Positions 18,419 to 27,010 of a stretch of DNA of 64,000 nt are shown piece by piece. Source of the stretch: Bradyrhizobium canariense (GTDB taxonomy: Bacteria; Pseudomonadota; Alphaproteobacteria; Rhizobiales; Xanthobacteraceae). The DNA lies in the NCBI RefSeq assembly GCF_900105125.1, contig NZ_LT629750.1, positions 3,162,001 through 3,226,000 on the forward strand, given 5' to 3'. Position 1 is the first letter of the stretch, and every line of letters begins with the position of its first letter. The notes under the pieces are model-generated. The model was not told the DNA's origin. It did no database searches and saw only the letters and a list, made by a program, of their open reading frames with translations. Made by a program: the position numbers and the translations under genes.

Positions 18419-18610
18419 ATGGCTGACAAAACGTCAAAAGATCTCGCGCTCACGCCAGCGCAGCGAGAGGCTGGTAAGGCTTTTCACGGAGCCAGTACCA
18501 AGAAGCCAAAAACGGAATACGACAAAGCCCAGGAAGCCTTCCGAAAAAACTACGAACGATTAAGGGCTGAGCGTTTGGAAAGGGACGCCGCGAAATCAAA
18601 AGAAAAGTAG
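18419..18610 (+). CDS. Small charged protein with a duplicated copy at 55028
   Basis: This 63-residue protein is highly hydrophilic (LTPAQREAGKAFHGAS, EYDKAQEAFRKNYERLRAER). GGAGG lies 6 bases before the ATG. About 95 bases upstream plus the coding region are nearly repeated at 54940-55218, where a lost A in the FRKNY codons breaks the frame. Conservation of the untranslated part suggests promoter and leader were copied together. Function unknown. Confidence 0.7.
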   Translation: MADKTSKDLALTPAQREAGKAFHGASTKKPKTEYDKAQEAFRKNYERLRAERLERDAAKSKEK

Positions 18611-18831
18611 TGGGTTGGATAGATCGGACTTTCGCATCTTTTGTTCTCGTAAATCCTTTCGTTGGCGGAGGGTATTTCTGAAGTGCATTCGCCGTGCGCG
18701 AAAACGCCGCCCGGTGCCGCGGTAGTGTGATCGGCTTCACACGCGCCGGACGTGGGCTGAGTTAGTAAGACGAGGACCGGAACAACGCCCTCTTTGGTGC
18801 GCTGCTCGCCATTCATAAAAGGGTGCGAAGC

Positions 18832-19029
18832 ATGGCAATGTCAGACCATCCTCAATGCCCTGAATGCGACAGTGTAATGATTCTTGCTCCTAGGCCGCTG
18901 ATGCGGATTTTTGGCGACGTCCGCGCATTGGAGTGTCCTACGTGCCATTACATGTTGCTCTCGGTATATTCGTTCCAGTCGACGGCACTAGAGCCAGCGA
19001 TCGTCTTGAGGCTTGACGCTGCGGAGTAG
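18832..19029 (+). CDS. Small zinc-ribbon protein
   Basis: This 65-residue protein carries two CxxC pairs (HPQCPECDSVM and LECPTCHYM) separated by ~30 residues, as in a zinc ribbon. The ATG at 18832 is preferred over an upstream GTG. Several other two-CxxC microproteins occur within the next 4 kb (20593, 21132, 22036). Function unknown. Confidence 0.6.
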   Translation: MAMSDHPQCPECDSVMILAPRPLMRIFGDVRALECPTCHYMLLSVYSFQSTALEPAIVLRLDAAE

Positions 19030-19101
19030 GCTATTCTGCCAACAAGTCATAGGAGCCAAACAGGATCATCGGCACCTGCGAAAAAGGTCACGCCCCTGGT
19101 A

Positions 19102-19521
19102 TCAGCGAGTATGTACATGGGGCTGGGTTTCCCTTGGCGCGAACTTGTTCGCCACGGTCAGTGCGGCGCGCTCGTTGGTCTCCAGCGCGATCTTCTGTGC
19201 CAGCATCACATCGCCTGGGACGATATAATATGCATCGGGAACCAGACACCAGCAAACCAAGGGCCGGCCGCGATCGTCGAGTTGCTGTATGTTCATCGCG
19301 GAGCCGTAGAGGATACGATAACGCTTTCCGCTATCGCAGCCGATGACGTCGAAATATTTTTCTGCCTCGAATTGCGCTCGTTGCTCAGGCGATAGCCATT
19401 CGCTCAAAAGCTTTAGGCCCCGAGCTTCGCTAAGGTCTTCACCCAGAAATCCTTGGAACCACTCGCGCAATTTTTGGACGCGCGAGCGACCGTCGGCTTG
19501 GGATCGTAGAAAGCCGAACAT
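19102..19521 (-). CDS. Hypothetical protein (139 aa), rhizobial orphan family
   Basis: This protein has an N-terminal helical half (VQKLREWFQGFLGEDLSEARG, LLSEWLSPEQRAQFEAEKYF) and a beta-rich centre VIGCDSGKRYRILYG, then PLVCWCLVPDAYYIVPGDVMLAQKIALET. No signal peptide or membrane segment is seen. It lies 16 bases downstream of the gene at 19538, which suggests an operon. Homologues known from memory are restricted to Bradyrhizobium-like genomes, with no function assigned. Confidence 0.7.
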   Translation of the reverse strand: MFGFLRSQADGRSRVQKLREWFQGFLGEDLSEARGLKLLSEWLSPEQRAQFEAEKYFDVIGCDSGKRYRILYGSAMNIQQLDDRGRPLVCWCLVPDAYYIVPGDVMLAQKIALETNERAALTVANKFAPRETQPHVHTR

Positions 19522-19537
19522 GACAAGCGGACGGCGA

Positions 19538-19759
19538 TTAGCCGCCGACCAAACGAGGAAAGAATAATGTTTCCTCAGCGGTCGGATCGAACGTCCGCTT
19601 TATGGCGACTTCGCCGGAAGTGGAGCGAACTGCTGCCGTAAAGCCGACACGCGTCAGTTCCTTGAAGCGCTCCTCGGCCCTGAACAGCGCCTCGGCATCC
19701 GCCGTATCGAAACTGTGCCGTGTATCTCCGGTGTGATCCATGACGATCTGGGTTGCCAT
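19538..19759 (-). CDS. Small hypothetical protein, operon partner of 19102
   Basis: This 73-residue protein reads MATQIVMDHTGDTRHSFD, then AEERFKELTRVGFTAAVR and the conserved-looking end TFDPTAEETLFFPRLVGG. It resembles short ubiquitin-like or beta-rich microproteins that sit beside the 139-residue family in Bradyrhizobium. The next gene follows after 16 bases. Function unknown. Confidence 0.65.
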   Translation of the reverse strand: MATQIVMDHTGDTRHSFDTADAEALFRAEERFKELTRVGFTAAVRSTSGEVAIKRTFDPTAEETLFFPRLVGG

Positions 19760-20319
19760 GCCAAGCTCCTAGGTTGCCAAGCCCCAAGCTGACAAAGCAA
19801 TGTTCATGCCGTGCAAGCGTTCCATTTCACCCATTTAGGTTCGCTATCGCTTACCGTGGACACCGTTAAGGTGGCGCGATCTCTTGCATCCGCTTGGCGA
19901 TGCGCACGGGAATACCGTGGCCGATCATACTGGCCATGGAACGAGTTTGTTCCCGAAGCCGTTGATTTGGTGGGAACTTCATTCCTTGACTAGTGAAGGG
20001 GGAGAAAGCATGCCGAAGAAGCGTATCACGGCACCGATGGAAGTTCAGCCGTGTAGAGAAATGCGCCAACCCCGATGGCCACGTTATCCGCCAATAAATC
20101 GAAAACCTCCGCTCGCCACGATCCACCGTCGCCCAAAGCAAGGCTGAAATCACAAGACGAAGCGCACGGGCGAAACAGCGTGGCGACAAATCGACTCTAT
20201 TGGCGAGCGCAATGAACCCCGCTCAGCCCAGTATGGTTTGTGGTGACATCCGGGCAAGGGCGCCATAAGCTCAGATCGCCCCCAAAGTTGATAACGACCA
20301 CCATTGCCGGAGTTTGTCG
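19760..20319. other. Gap without a supported gene
   Basis: A 45-codon frame from ATG 20010 (MPKKRITAPMEVQPC...) has a GGGGGAGAAAG ribosome-like site but no family. The remaining frames are shadows. Confidence 0.4.
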
Positions 20320-20487
20320 ATGAAACATCGTGGCATCTCATACTCGGTAATTGAAATGATTTTCCCGCGCAGCTGGAAATGGACCGTAGGCAAAAACAAG
20401 ACAATCACGGTCGGTGTTTGCACCTCGAGAGTAGATGCGATCCGGCAGGCTCGAACGTTCATCGACGCGGTAGTAGACTGGACTTAA
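20320..20487 (+). CDS. 55-residue hypothetical protein
   Basis: The product reads MKHRGISYSVIEMIFPRS, then WKWTVGKNKTITVG and SRVDAIRQARTFIDAVVDWT. The Tyr-x-Val ... Trp-x-Trp ... helix layout is that of a small rhizobial family with a beta-hairpin and one helix. It is short but has clear coding character. Function unknown. Confidence 0.55.
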   Translation: MKHRGISYSVIEMIFPRSWKWTVGKNKTITVGVCTSRVDAIRQARTFIDAVVDWT

Positions 20488-20592
20488 GTCCGCTGTTGAA
20501 ACGTCGACGCGATTTCACATGCACGCTTGCAGGGACCCGACAAACAAACATTTGGAGTGCGTCGTTGACGACAGTGGTCGCGGGTACGAAAT

Positions 20593-20739
20593 ATGCCGCG
20601 GTGCTCATTATGCTCGGATTCCATGATCGCTCCTGAAGCGTCCGTCCTGAAATCCGACGGCGAGATCGATTACCTCTGGAGTTGCGACTCTTGCGGCCAA
20701 GGCTTCGTGACGCGGGCGCGGACTTTTGCACTGGCCTGA
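20593..20739 (+). CDS. 48-residue zinc-ribbon protein
   Basis: Two CxxC knuckles are present: MPRCSLCSDSM and WSCDSCGQGF. This is the minimum needed for one zinc site. No strong ribosome site was seen, so it may be a remnant. It belongs to the local cluster of CxxC microproteins. Confidence 0.5.
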   Translation: MPRCSLCSDSMIAPEASVLKSDGEIDYLWSCDSCGQGFVTRARTFALA

Positions 20740-21083
20740 TTGCCGGCATACTGCGGGCGATCTTTTTGTTATTGCGCCGCCACGCGGTAGCGGCGCCCAT
20801 GCGCGTTCGCGTGTTGGGCTAGCGAATGCCGGGGCGCCATTGGAACGCATCCAAGGACGCGACGTGAGCCTGGATGCGATCTGCCAAGCCCGATGCTGCG
20901 ATGCCGTGATGGGTGAAAGCCACTGGCCTAAAATTAATTGTCGTTCCAGTTGACTCCATTTCGATGCGGCATAGCCTCGCCAACGGATCGCGAGCCAGGG
21001 CTTCCCACGCCAGCAGAGCCAGAGCGGGTCGCTCCCGTCAGCGCCAGTCGAAGTGGGCCGGTTCCACGCGATAGGTGCACCAG
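20740..21083. other. Intergenic, no gene supported
   Basis: Frames are open but lack protein-like composition or ribosome sites. A terminator-like hairpin follows at 21084. Confidence 0.4.
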
Positions 21084-21107
21084 AACGGCGCTGGTAACAG
21101 CGCCGTT
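21084..21107. terminator. Perfect 10-bp hairpin with GTAA loop
   Basis: AACGGCGCTG and CAGCGCCGTT pair perfectly around a GTAA tetraloop (a GNRA-type loop). It lies 25 bases beyond the stop of the minus gene 21132-21545. On the plus strand it is followed by TCTGTTT. It is likely a terminator for one or both directions. Confidence 0.5.
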
Positions 21108-21131
21108 TCTGTTTGGCACGGCTGAGGGCGC

Positions 21132-21545
21132 TCAGCGCTGGCGCTTCCCTCGGAAGAAGATTATCACCAGCGCGACAGCTGGAATGGCCATTAGCGCACC
21201 CACGCGAATCTCTTCGCGGGGGATCCCGCCATACATGTGAACGGCGTGGCGCAGTGCAGCCGCGGTGATCGCAGCTCCGATTAGAAACGCGAGAACGTAT
21301 CTGAATCGCAGATTAAGCGAGTCCATTTTGCTGGCCGCTCCCCGCCAAAAGCCCCGAGTAATGCTCGATTTCTTTCTGGCACTATCAAGAGTTTTCGATT
21401 CTGCGGCCCGCCATTCTTCAGCGCACGCGATCGCGCAATTCGGACAACGCGCGACCATGGCAGTGCCACTAAATCTAAATTTTACAACGACGATTTCGAA
21501 CGGATACCGGCAATGCGAACAACCAGGGTCTTCACTGAGGCTCAT
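21132..21545 (-). CDS. Zinc-ribbon protein with two C-terminal membrane helices
   Basis: This 137-residue protein begins with a zinc ribbon (PGCSHCRYPFEIVVVKF ... VARCPNCAIAC) and ends with two helices (YVLAFLIGAAITAAALRHA and GALMAIPAVALVIIFF) and a basic tail. The ATG at 21545 is chosen over a GTG two codons upstream. It may be a membrane-anchored metal-binding protein; function unknown. Confidence 0.65.
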   Translation of the reverse strand: MSLSEDPGCSHCRYPFEIVVVKFRFSGTAMVARCPNCAIACAEEWRAAESKTLDSARKKSSITRGFWRGAASKMDSLNLRFRYVLAFLIGAAITAAALRHAVHMYGGIPREEIRVGALMAIPAVALVIIFFRGKRQR

Positions 21546-21779
21546 CGACACCGTCCAAGCTGGCTACCAAAACCAGAAAGCCTGATCTCTTTTCTTCCCA
21601 ATTATGTCCTTTTTCCTGTTCCGTCGCTAACCTGTGATAGCGAGAGGGATTATAGCGGCTATGCCGCCATCCGCTGGGCTGGCTGATCGGCCTGGCGCTG
21701 GGGCCAACAAGTACATGATCTATTGCGGCGGCATGTTCGCCGGAGCCGCTGCTGAAGTGACGGCATGTCCCCCGCCCTC

Positions 21780-21998
21780 CTATGGATCCGGCGGGAGCGC
21801 GATACCCTCAATGAGCCGTCGTGTTCCTTCAACTTTTTTGCGCTCTGCGAAGATGATCTCATCGTTTTCAATCTCGTCGGCCATCATTTGAAACTCGTCG
21901 CCCATCCGAAACAGAGTCACCCGTAAATCTGGGTCGGTGCTATCGCGAGCGCGGCGGCGGCATCGGTCGGCTTGCCGTCTGAAATAGCGTTGGTCCAT
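21780..21998 (-). CDS. Small helical protein (rhizobial RYFRRQA-type)
   Basis: This 72-residue protein starts MDQRYFRRQADRCRRRA and continues STDPDLRVTLFRMGDEFQMMADEIEND, two predicted helices. GGGAGG is 5 bases before the chosen ATG at 21998. Proteins at 30011 and 53179 have the same layout (a Tyr/Arg/Ala helix, a D-P turn, then a second helix). Function unknown. Confidence 0.65.
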   Translation of the reverse strand: MDQRYFRRQADRCRRRARDSTDPDLRVTLFRMGDEFQMMADEIENDEIIFAERKKVEGTRRLIEGIALPPDP

Positions 21999-22035
21999 CA
22001 TCACCTCCCGCATTGACCGCGGTAGTTTGCCGCCA

Positions 22036-22245
22036 TTACGTTGGCGCTCGCAATTCGCTCCAGAGCCAGCCTCTTGTCTCAATGGATTTCATGGGGTCAA
22101 TAAGATCAACGACGCCATGATAAACCAGATCGCAAGCGGGGCATTCGAATGTTCGAATGCCAAAGCCGGAGGGGCCGGGGGCGACGCGTGCCAGTTCGGT
22201 TGCTGCTTGGCATTGGGGGCAACGCGGGCGTCGATATAGGATCAT
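22036..22245 (-). CDS. Small zinc-ribbon protein
   Basis: This 69-residue protein has RRPRCPQCQAATEL and RTFECPACDLVYHGVV, two CxxC knuckles typical of rhizobial zinc-ribbon microproteins. It starts at ATG 22245, and the upstream in-frame extension has no support. Function unknown. Confidence 0.62.
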   Translation of the reverse strand: MILYRRPRCPQCQAATELARVAPGPSGFGIRTFECPACDLVYHGVVDLIDPMKSIETRGWLWSELRAPT

Positions 22246-22411
22246 GGTACGCGCCTTTAAAATCAGGCGGGAGCATACAGGACTCTCAGTCACCGGTATT
22301 TCTGCCGAGAGGGAGCGGTGATGGAGGCAGTGTTTCACGTCCCTTCCCCAACATAGTGTTCAAAACAGCTCACCTCTCGAAATCGTTAACAGGAAAACTG
22401 GAGGCAATGCG

Positions 22412-22485
22412 GTCGAGCCGCATTGCTGGCTGAGATCGAATACAGGGCGAAGTCGGCGGAGGGAAAGGTGCGGGTTCTCTTTTGA
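22412..22485 (+). pseudogene. ligD: Relic of DNA ligase D C-terminus
   Basis: The bases read V-E-P, then a two-base remainder of a codon, then LLAEIEYRAKSAEGKVRVLF and a stop. This is the same end-of-ligase segment as at 12751 and 48044, with a frameshift after VEP. Nothing else of the ligase is nearby. Confidence 0.7.
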
Positions 22486-22508
22486 GGGAATTGCCTGCAT
22501 AATGCGGC

Positions 22509-22694
22509 ATGGCAAAAGCAAAAGTGACCTTCAAGGTTATCCGCGACGCTGACGATGACTGGAAAATCCAAGCAGATTATCCCGGCGCCGATTCCCGCGA
22601 AATTGCCGGATTAACGAGCAAGGCGGACGCCGACGACTGGATGAACGGAGACCGCAAAATCGCCTGGCTCCGCTCTCAGGGTTACGCTAAGTGA
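22509..22694 (+). CDS. Small alpha/beta hypothetical protein
   Basis: This 61-residue protein reads VTFKVIRDADDDWKIQADYPG, then IAGLTSKADADDWMNGD and IAWLRSQGYAK. The layout (two strands, then a helix starting at a ADAxxW motif) is shared with the protein at 44538. Function unknown. Confidence 0.65.
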   Translation: MAKAKVTFKVIRDADDDWKIQADYPGADSREIAGLTSKADADDWMNGDRKIAWLRSQGYAK

Positions 22695-22770
22695 CCCGGT
22701 AGCTTTCCAACGTATCGCGCTTCCGTTTCGCCCGGGCAGGCATCTCGCCGGCGCTGGGATCAAACCCGGT

Positions 22771-22998
22771 TCAAGTTTCGGCGGCGTCGGGTGAGTTCCG
22801 CTTCTGTCGTGCCTCTTCGTGGACTTTCTTCATTAACGTCTGAAGCGGGCTCCAGCAGATCTCGCATAAGTCCCGTTTGTCATCCGGCATGAGCTGCCTG
22901 CCATCGCTGGCGCCGCTGACGCTGACATGCGCCCACCCCAAATTGTCGTCCGCTTCGCGAAAGCAGCAATCACAGATGAACGTGGTTTTCGCACCCAT
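22771..22998 (-). CDS. Small Cys-rich protein
   Basis: This 75-residue protein has CDCC near the start and CEICW near the middle, probable zinc ligands, and a charged helical tail (LMKKVHEEARQKRNSPDA). The tail is repeated, in decayed form, at 50912-51025. Function unknown. Confidence 0.62.
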   Translation of the reverse strand: MGAKTTFICDCCFREADDNLGWAHVSVSGASDGRQLMPDDKRDLCEICWSPLQTLMKKVHEEARQKRNSPDAAET

Positions 22999-23464
22999 GG
23001 AGCTCTCCAGCTATCGGTTAGGGTACCGGTCGAATGAAAGGATCATCATTGGGGACACCATAAGCTGGCAAGCGACCATTTAAAGTGAAAAGCCGCGGGC
23101 ATTTTCGCGCACGGCGCGTCGCCCTGCCTGCGATACGCTTGAACCAGACCGGACAGCTATGCGCTGTTTCAATGTCGGACATCGCGTACGCAAGACGTTC
23201 GGTCCTTACGGCCTGCTTTCGGAAGAAACTTAGTTTCCTTGATCATCGTTTGTCCTCGGAGCCGCTACCAAGGCGTCAACGCAAACGCGCTTTGATCCTC
23301 CTAGGCCCCCTGCTCTTTCCGTTCTTTCCTATTCAGTGGATTGTCTTGGGGCTCTTGCCAAGAAAGTAAGGCCGCCTCGGTGGCAATCAAGGCACATTCA
23401 TGGCCGGCAGCGGAGCGCGGGAGGCCGCCTGTTGCCGCCTGCATTGGCGGATGAATCACGACGT
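22999..23464. other. Gap; one doubtful frame
   Basis: A plus-strand frame ending at 23369 (possible ATG at 23172) finishes with a hydrophobic segment ALILLGPLLFPFFPIQWIVLG, which could be a small membrane protein. No ribosome site supports it. Nothing else was recognised. Confidence 0.3.
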
Positions 23465-23668
23465 CTAGTTGAACATCGTCTTGACCGCCTGCCAGAACGA
23501 TAGGCCTTCCTGGTGTTGATGCTCAGCGGTTGGCGCCGGCTGAATGGCGCTCACGGGATCGATCAAACCTGCTTCCAATCGCGCATGCTTCTCCAGGTCC
23601 AGCCTTTCGGCCTCGCGGCGATCCGACTTACGCTTGTCGACCGGAGTGAGATTGGGTCTCTGAGCCAT
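23465..23668 (-). CDS. Small hydrophilic hypothetical protein
   Basis: This 67-residue protein is charged at the N-terminus (LTPVDKRKSDRREAERLDLEKHARLEAG) and ends with an amphipathic LSFWQAVKTMFN. Coding character is good. Function unknown. Confidence 0.55.
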   Translation of the reverse strand: MAQRPNLTPVDKRKSDRREAERLDLEKHARLEAGLIDPVSAIQPAPTAEHQHQEGLSFWQAVKTMFN

Positions 23669-23893
23669 TGCTTACCCTGCCCCTTTTTCCGTGACCGAAG
23701 CCAACGGGTCCCAGGTTGAGTTAGTTCCGTGGCGCTCCAAAAAAGAAAAGCTCTTGAGCTCACCTTTCCTCGTCCGGATGTATCCTAGGCCACGAAACCA
23801 TTTTCCGTGGCCGACGAAGCTGCCCTGAAACAAAGGCGCCCTACCAACTGGTCCGGGCCCGCTTGAATCTCTGTTCTGTTGAGGAGTTGCGTT

Positions 23894-24187
23894 GTGTCAT
23901 GGGATAGCCGTTTTGCCGAACCCATCGAGCTGCCCAGCGGCGTTAGCCTGGCGTCGTTGCGCGACGCTATTGTGCACCTCGTTAACACTGTCCCTTCATC
24001 CGAACGCGGCACGCCGGTCGTCCTCACGGCCGCGGAGCTGATAACAAGCGCGGCCGAACGTGGCGACCCGATCGAGTTCGCGCGCATCGCAACCCTCCGG
24101 GCAGTCAATCGCCACGCCGTGCGCGAGTTCAATCCCGATTCGCAAAGACCCGCACTGGGACAGCGTAAGTTGGCGCGGGAGCGGTAG
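23894..24187 (+). CDS. Orphan family protein, best copy in this window
   Basis: This 97-residue protein begins SWDSRFAEPIELPSG and has LASLRDAIVHLVNTVP, VVLTAAELITSAAERGDPIEFARI and the C-terminal signature VNRHAVREFNPDSQ ... RKLARER. The GTG at 23894 is preferred over the TTG at 23879. C-terminal pieces of the same family (NRHVxRVFNPxRKDHHWG) occur at 28801, 41362 and 43155. Function unknown; the family is rhizobial. Confidence 0.7.
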   Translation: MSWDSRFAEPIELPSGVSLASLRDAIVHLVNTVPSSERGTPVVLTAAELITSAAERGDPIEFARIATLRAVNRHAVREFNPDSQRPALGQRKLARER

Positions 24188-24190
24188 CCG

Positions 24191-24307
24191 GTGGCTCCGG
24201 CCGACCAGCTCGCAGCTGCGCGCAAGGTTTTCGTCGTTATGAAGAAGGACGGCTCAGAAGCCGCCGCGGTCGTGATTGGCGCTGAGGGTGTGAAGCCGCC
24301 GATGTAA
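24191..24307 (+). CDS. Possible 38-residue protein
   Basis: A GTG frame gives MAPADQLAAARKVFVV, then KKDGSEAAAVVIGAEG. The composition is protein-like, but no ribosome site is seen. It may be the tail of a lost gene. Confidence 0.25.
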   Translation: MAPADQLAAARKVFVVMKKDGSEAAAVVIGAEGVKPPM

Positions 24308-24511
24308 CGACGCGACGGGGAAGGGCGTCGGTCATGCAGCGAAGAACCACCGCACCCAGCGCAATCAAGAGCGTGAGAAGTTTACGCATAGCATCTTTCC
24401 TGTTCGGTTTGAAAACGCAGACGCAACCAACACGCGGGTAATTTTAATTAATCTTTAACCTTCGGGGATTCTCATGGTCTGGGGGTGATCCGTGACGAAC
24501 CGAGGTGTGCA

Positions 24512-24712
24512 ATGGACGGCATTTCCTGGAGAGATCTGGACACGAACGAGCAGCGCGCCATTGCAACGCTGGCGCTTGGAATTTCGTCGGACTTCTGCGA
24601 CCCCGTTGCTCTCCTAACTTTGAGGAGGATAGGCCTCATCAGGGGATCTCGACTGACGCTGGAAGCAGAGCAATTGCTGTCAGTGGCAGTCCGGCGTGAG
24701 TTCGCTGCGTAA
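24512..24712 (+). CDS. Small winged-helix-like hypothetical protein
   Basis: This 66-residue protein reads GISWRDLDTNEQRAIATLALG, CDPVALLTLRRIGLIRGSRLTLEAEQLL. The helix-helix-strand order and the Arg-rich LRRIGLI segment resemble a small winged helix, so DNA binding is possible but unproven. GAGG lies 7 bases before ATG 24512. Confidence 0.62.
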   Translation: MDGISWRDLDTNEQRAIATLALGISSDFCDPVALLTLRRIGLIRGSRLTLEAEQLLSVAVRREFAA

Positions 24713-24791
24713 GCGGTCATGGGCACGCACTCGCATCGTGCGGTCGCAACCGCGCACGGGCGGCGCTGAGATCGGCGACCATCCCCGGCCT

Positions 24792-25217
24792 TCAGCTATG
24801 TTTGCGGCCCTGTTTTTGTCCGCCGCTGACGATCGTTAGCGAGGGCTGATCAACGGGCTGAGGAGGTGGCGCCACCAGCCTTGGCGTGAGCCGTGAGACG
24901 TTGCCGAAACGCTGATTGGCGCGGTCAACCGGCGTGCGGAGTGCAAGCGTGCGGGCGGCCGCGACGTCATCCTCGATCAGCAGAATGTTCAGGCCGAGCA
25001 CGCCGAGCATCGATTCCAAGGCGTATGGCCACATCTTCTTGTTTTTGCGGTCAGGCTCACCACCGTCCTTGCCTAGCAATTTTCCAGCGTACCCCACCGG
25101 CAATCCCCCGAGCCGATCTATCTCCAATCGAGAGACGCCGAGCTCGTCCGCGCGCGCCCGGTACGTTTCCACCAACGTTCGATAATCGGTGATCAGCCGG
25201 CCAAGGTTGGAGCCCAT
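24792..25217 (-). CDS. Putative DNA-binding protein of phage type
   Basis: This 141-residue protein contains a helix-turn-helix-like segment (RARADELGVSRLEIDRLGGLP then GYAGKLLG) and a conserved-looking ESMLGVLGLNILLIEDD. The tail is low-complexity (LVAPPPQPVDQPS). It follows the gene at 25223 after 5 bases, and a phage tail relic lies beyond, so it may come from a prophage. Confidence 0.55.
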   Translation of the reverse strand: MGSNLGRLITDYRTLVETYRARADELGVSRLEIDRLGGLPVGYAGKLLGKDGGEPDRKNKKMWPYALESMLGVLGLNILLIEDDVAAARTLALRTPVDRANQRFGNVSRLTPRLVAPPPQPVDQPSLTIVSGGQKQGRKHS

Positions 25218-25222
25218 TTAAA

Positions 25223-25360
25223 TCAACGCTCCGGCGACGCTGTTGCGGGCCGAAGCTTTGCGCGCAAGTCGGCGAAGCTCACGACCTTGGAGGTGGCTTC
25301 CTCCGCGGCCTGCCGGCGACAGGCATCGGCCAGGGATTGAAACGGCTCGCCGATCAGCAT
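25223..25360 (-). CDS. 45-residue protein, operon partner of 24792
   Basis: The product reads MLIGEPFQSLADACRRQAAEE, then SKVVSFADLRAKLRP. It ends 5 bases before the next start, so the two are probably co-translated. The frame continues upstream but loses character where the phage-tail relic begins on the other strand. Confidence 0.45.
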   Translation of the reverse strand: MLIGEPFQSLADACRRQAAEEATSKVVSFADLRAKLRPATASPER

Positions 25361-25479
25361 CGCGTCGGTGGCTTCGTCTCTCCGCTGGAGGCATCTCAGA
25401 GGCGGCGGCTCCGGCGGTTGCCGCGGCCGTCGTTTGGCACCAGGCCGTTCGCGGGGCAGCACGTTGTGCCGCCTGCGGC

Positions 25480-25885
25480 CAGTTCTGACGACACAGGAAA
25501 GCCGTGGACGCCCGATGAAGATCGTCGACTGCAGGACATGTTGAAGTCTGGGATGAAGGCCGCTGAGATTGCTCGGAAAGCCACGCGCTTCTCGCCGATC
25601 CTCAACGCGCAGACGATGGGCGCGACCGGCGGCGAGCTGACGGATATCAACACCGTGGCGGAAACCGCCTCGCACGCGCACACCAACAGCCAGATTCAGA
25701 GACAGAGTTCGACAATTGGAGGCTTCTTGTATCGCGGTACGGTCAATGGCGGCAACTTTGCTCTTGAGATCGATAGCGCCACAACCGGCATCACCATCAA
25801 CAACGTGAACGCGAACGCCGGTGGAGGACGGCCACACAACAACCAGCCACCTACGATCGTTATGAATTTCATCCTCAAACGGTGA
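25480..25885 (+). pseudogene. Chimera: SANT-like segment joined to phage tail collar domain
   Basis: The first part reads GKPWTPDEDRRLQDMLKSG ... AAEIARKATR, a Myb/SANT-like helix common in small Bradyrhizobium proteins. From about 25600 it becomes the end of a tail fibre or tail collar protein (AETASHAHTNSQ, GTVNGGNFALEID and the collar hallmark GGGRPHNNQPPTIVMNF-ILKR). The two belong to different families, so this is a deletion fusion of decayed genes. Confidence 0.6.
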
Positions 25886-26144
25886 CGGAACCGTAGTCTA
25901 GCGCGGCCTCGCGAACGCCCGCAACTCACAAGCGAGGCCGCGTTTTCGGGCCTCCCGCCGTTGCGCCTTGACGGGCCCGGCCATCGTCGCCAACTCATCC
26001 AAAGGGCCGCGCACGCGCCCCTAATGCCGCGCGGCCCGGCCGGTGCACCCCACAAGCACGAAGCCGACGGGGCTCGTGGCCTATGTTTGCTGCCCGCGGC
26101 GCCCACGAATTTCGAGGGTGTTAGGCGAGGAAAGGTCGGGACCA

Positions 26145-26411
26145 ATGAACAGCCCCCGTAGCCAACTGGCGACAGCCGCCCTTGATACGTTACACGGCGC
26201 GCGCGGCCTTCCTCCCGCGGAGGCAGCTATCAAGCTTCACGAATTCTTGGAGTCGATAAGCACGTCCCTGCCCGAAGGCGACCGCCTCGCTGATGCGTCG
26301 GCGGCGTTGAAAACACTGGTGGGCAAGCTGGAAACAGAGGGTTCCGCAACCGACGACGATTGGGAACATGCAATTGAGACGATGCTCAGCTGTGCAAATG
26401 AGGCAAGTTAA
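26145..26411 (+). CDS. Helical hypothetical protein
   Basis: This 88-residue acidic protein (LATAALDTLHGARGLPPAEAAIKLHEFLE, DRLADASAALKTLVGKLE) is mostly helical. The ATG at 26145 has AGGAAAGG about 14 bases upstream. No family was recognised. Confidence 0.5.
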   Translation: MNSPRSQLATAALDTLHGARGLPPAEAAIKLHEFLESISTSLPEGDRLADASAALKTLVGKLETEGSATDDDWEHAIETMLSCANEAS

Positions 26412-26506
26412 TCTCAAAGGGCCGTAGTGCCTCATTTTGAAATTTTGGTAAGTCGAATACTTCGCGGTAAGCTTTGCTTGCTCAGAAGCAATTGGAGAAT
26501 TTTTCG

Positions 26507-26926
26507 ATGGCTGACGCTCGATGCAGCTGCGGTGCAGTCACGCTCTCGCTTCCAAAAGAACCATCCAAGCTAGTCGTTGCTTGTCACTGCATCGACTGCC
26601 AACGCCGAACCGGCGCGCCGTTCGGTGTAGGCGCTTATTACCCCGCTAATGTTGTCACCATCTCAGGAACATCAAAAGAGTTCACGCATGCCGCCGCAAG
26701 CGGCGGGAAAATCCATAACTATTTTTGTCCACAGTGCGGCTCAACGGTCTGCTGGAAACTCAGCAATCTGCCCGCGCTGATCGCCGTTGCAGTCGGCGCG
26801 ATGGCAGAACCAAAATACCCAGCCCCCGTCATATCGGTTTTCGAACAGTCGAAACATGATTGGGTTCAAATTGATGGTGCCGTGGAGCACTTCCGGCAAA
26901 GCAGCCTCCCAAAAAATTCAACCTGA
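26507..26926 (+). CDS. GFA/CENP-V family zinc protein
   Basis: This 139-residue protein has the Gfa fold signatures: CSCGAVTLSL, CHCIDCQRRTGAPFG, then FCPQCGSTVCW. The seven or eight cysteines bind two zinc ions. Family members act as glutathione-dependent formaldehyde-activating-like enzymes or carbon-sulphur lyases; the substrate is unknown here. TTGGAGAA lies about 9 bases before the ATG at 26507. It looks intact. Confidence 0.85.
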   Translation: MADARCSCGAVTLSLPKEPSKLVVACHCIDCQRRTGAPFGVGAYYPANVVTISGTSKEFTHAAASGGKIHNYFCPQCGSTVCWKLSNLPALIAVAVGAMAEPKYPAPVISVFEQSKHDWVQIDGAVEHFRQSSLPKNST

Positions 26927-27010
26927 GACACCACCCCAAGGGCGTGTGCCCACCCGGTCGCGCTGGGGCTGAAAGCGAAAAGTGAGAGATTGCGCGAAAG
27001 AGTCCTTGCG

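Noticed and set aside
20010..20147. 45-codon frame with a good-looking ribosome site
   Set aside because: Basic, Pro/Arg-rich composition typical of shadows and no known family.
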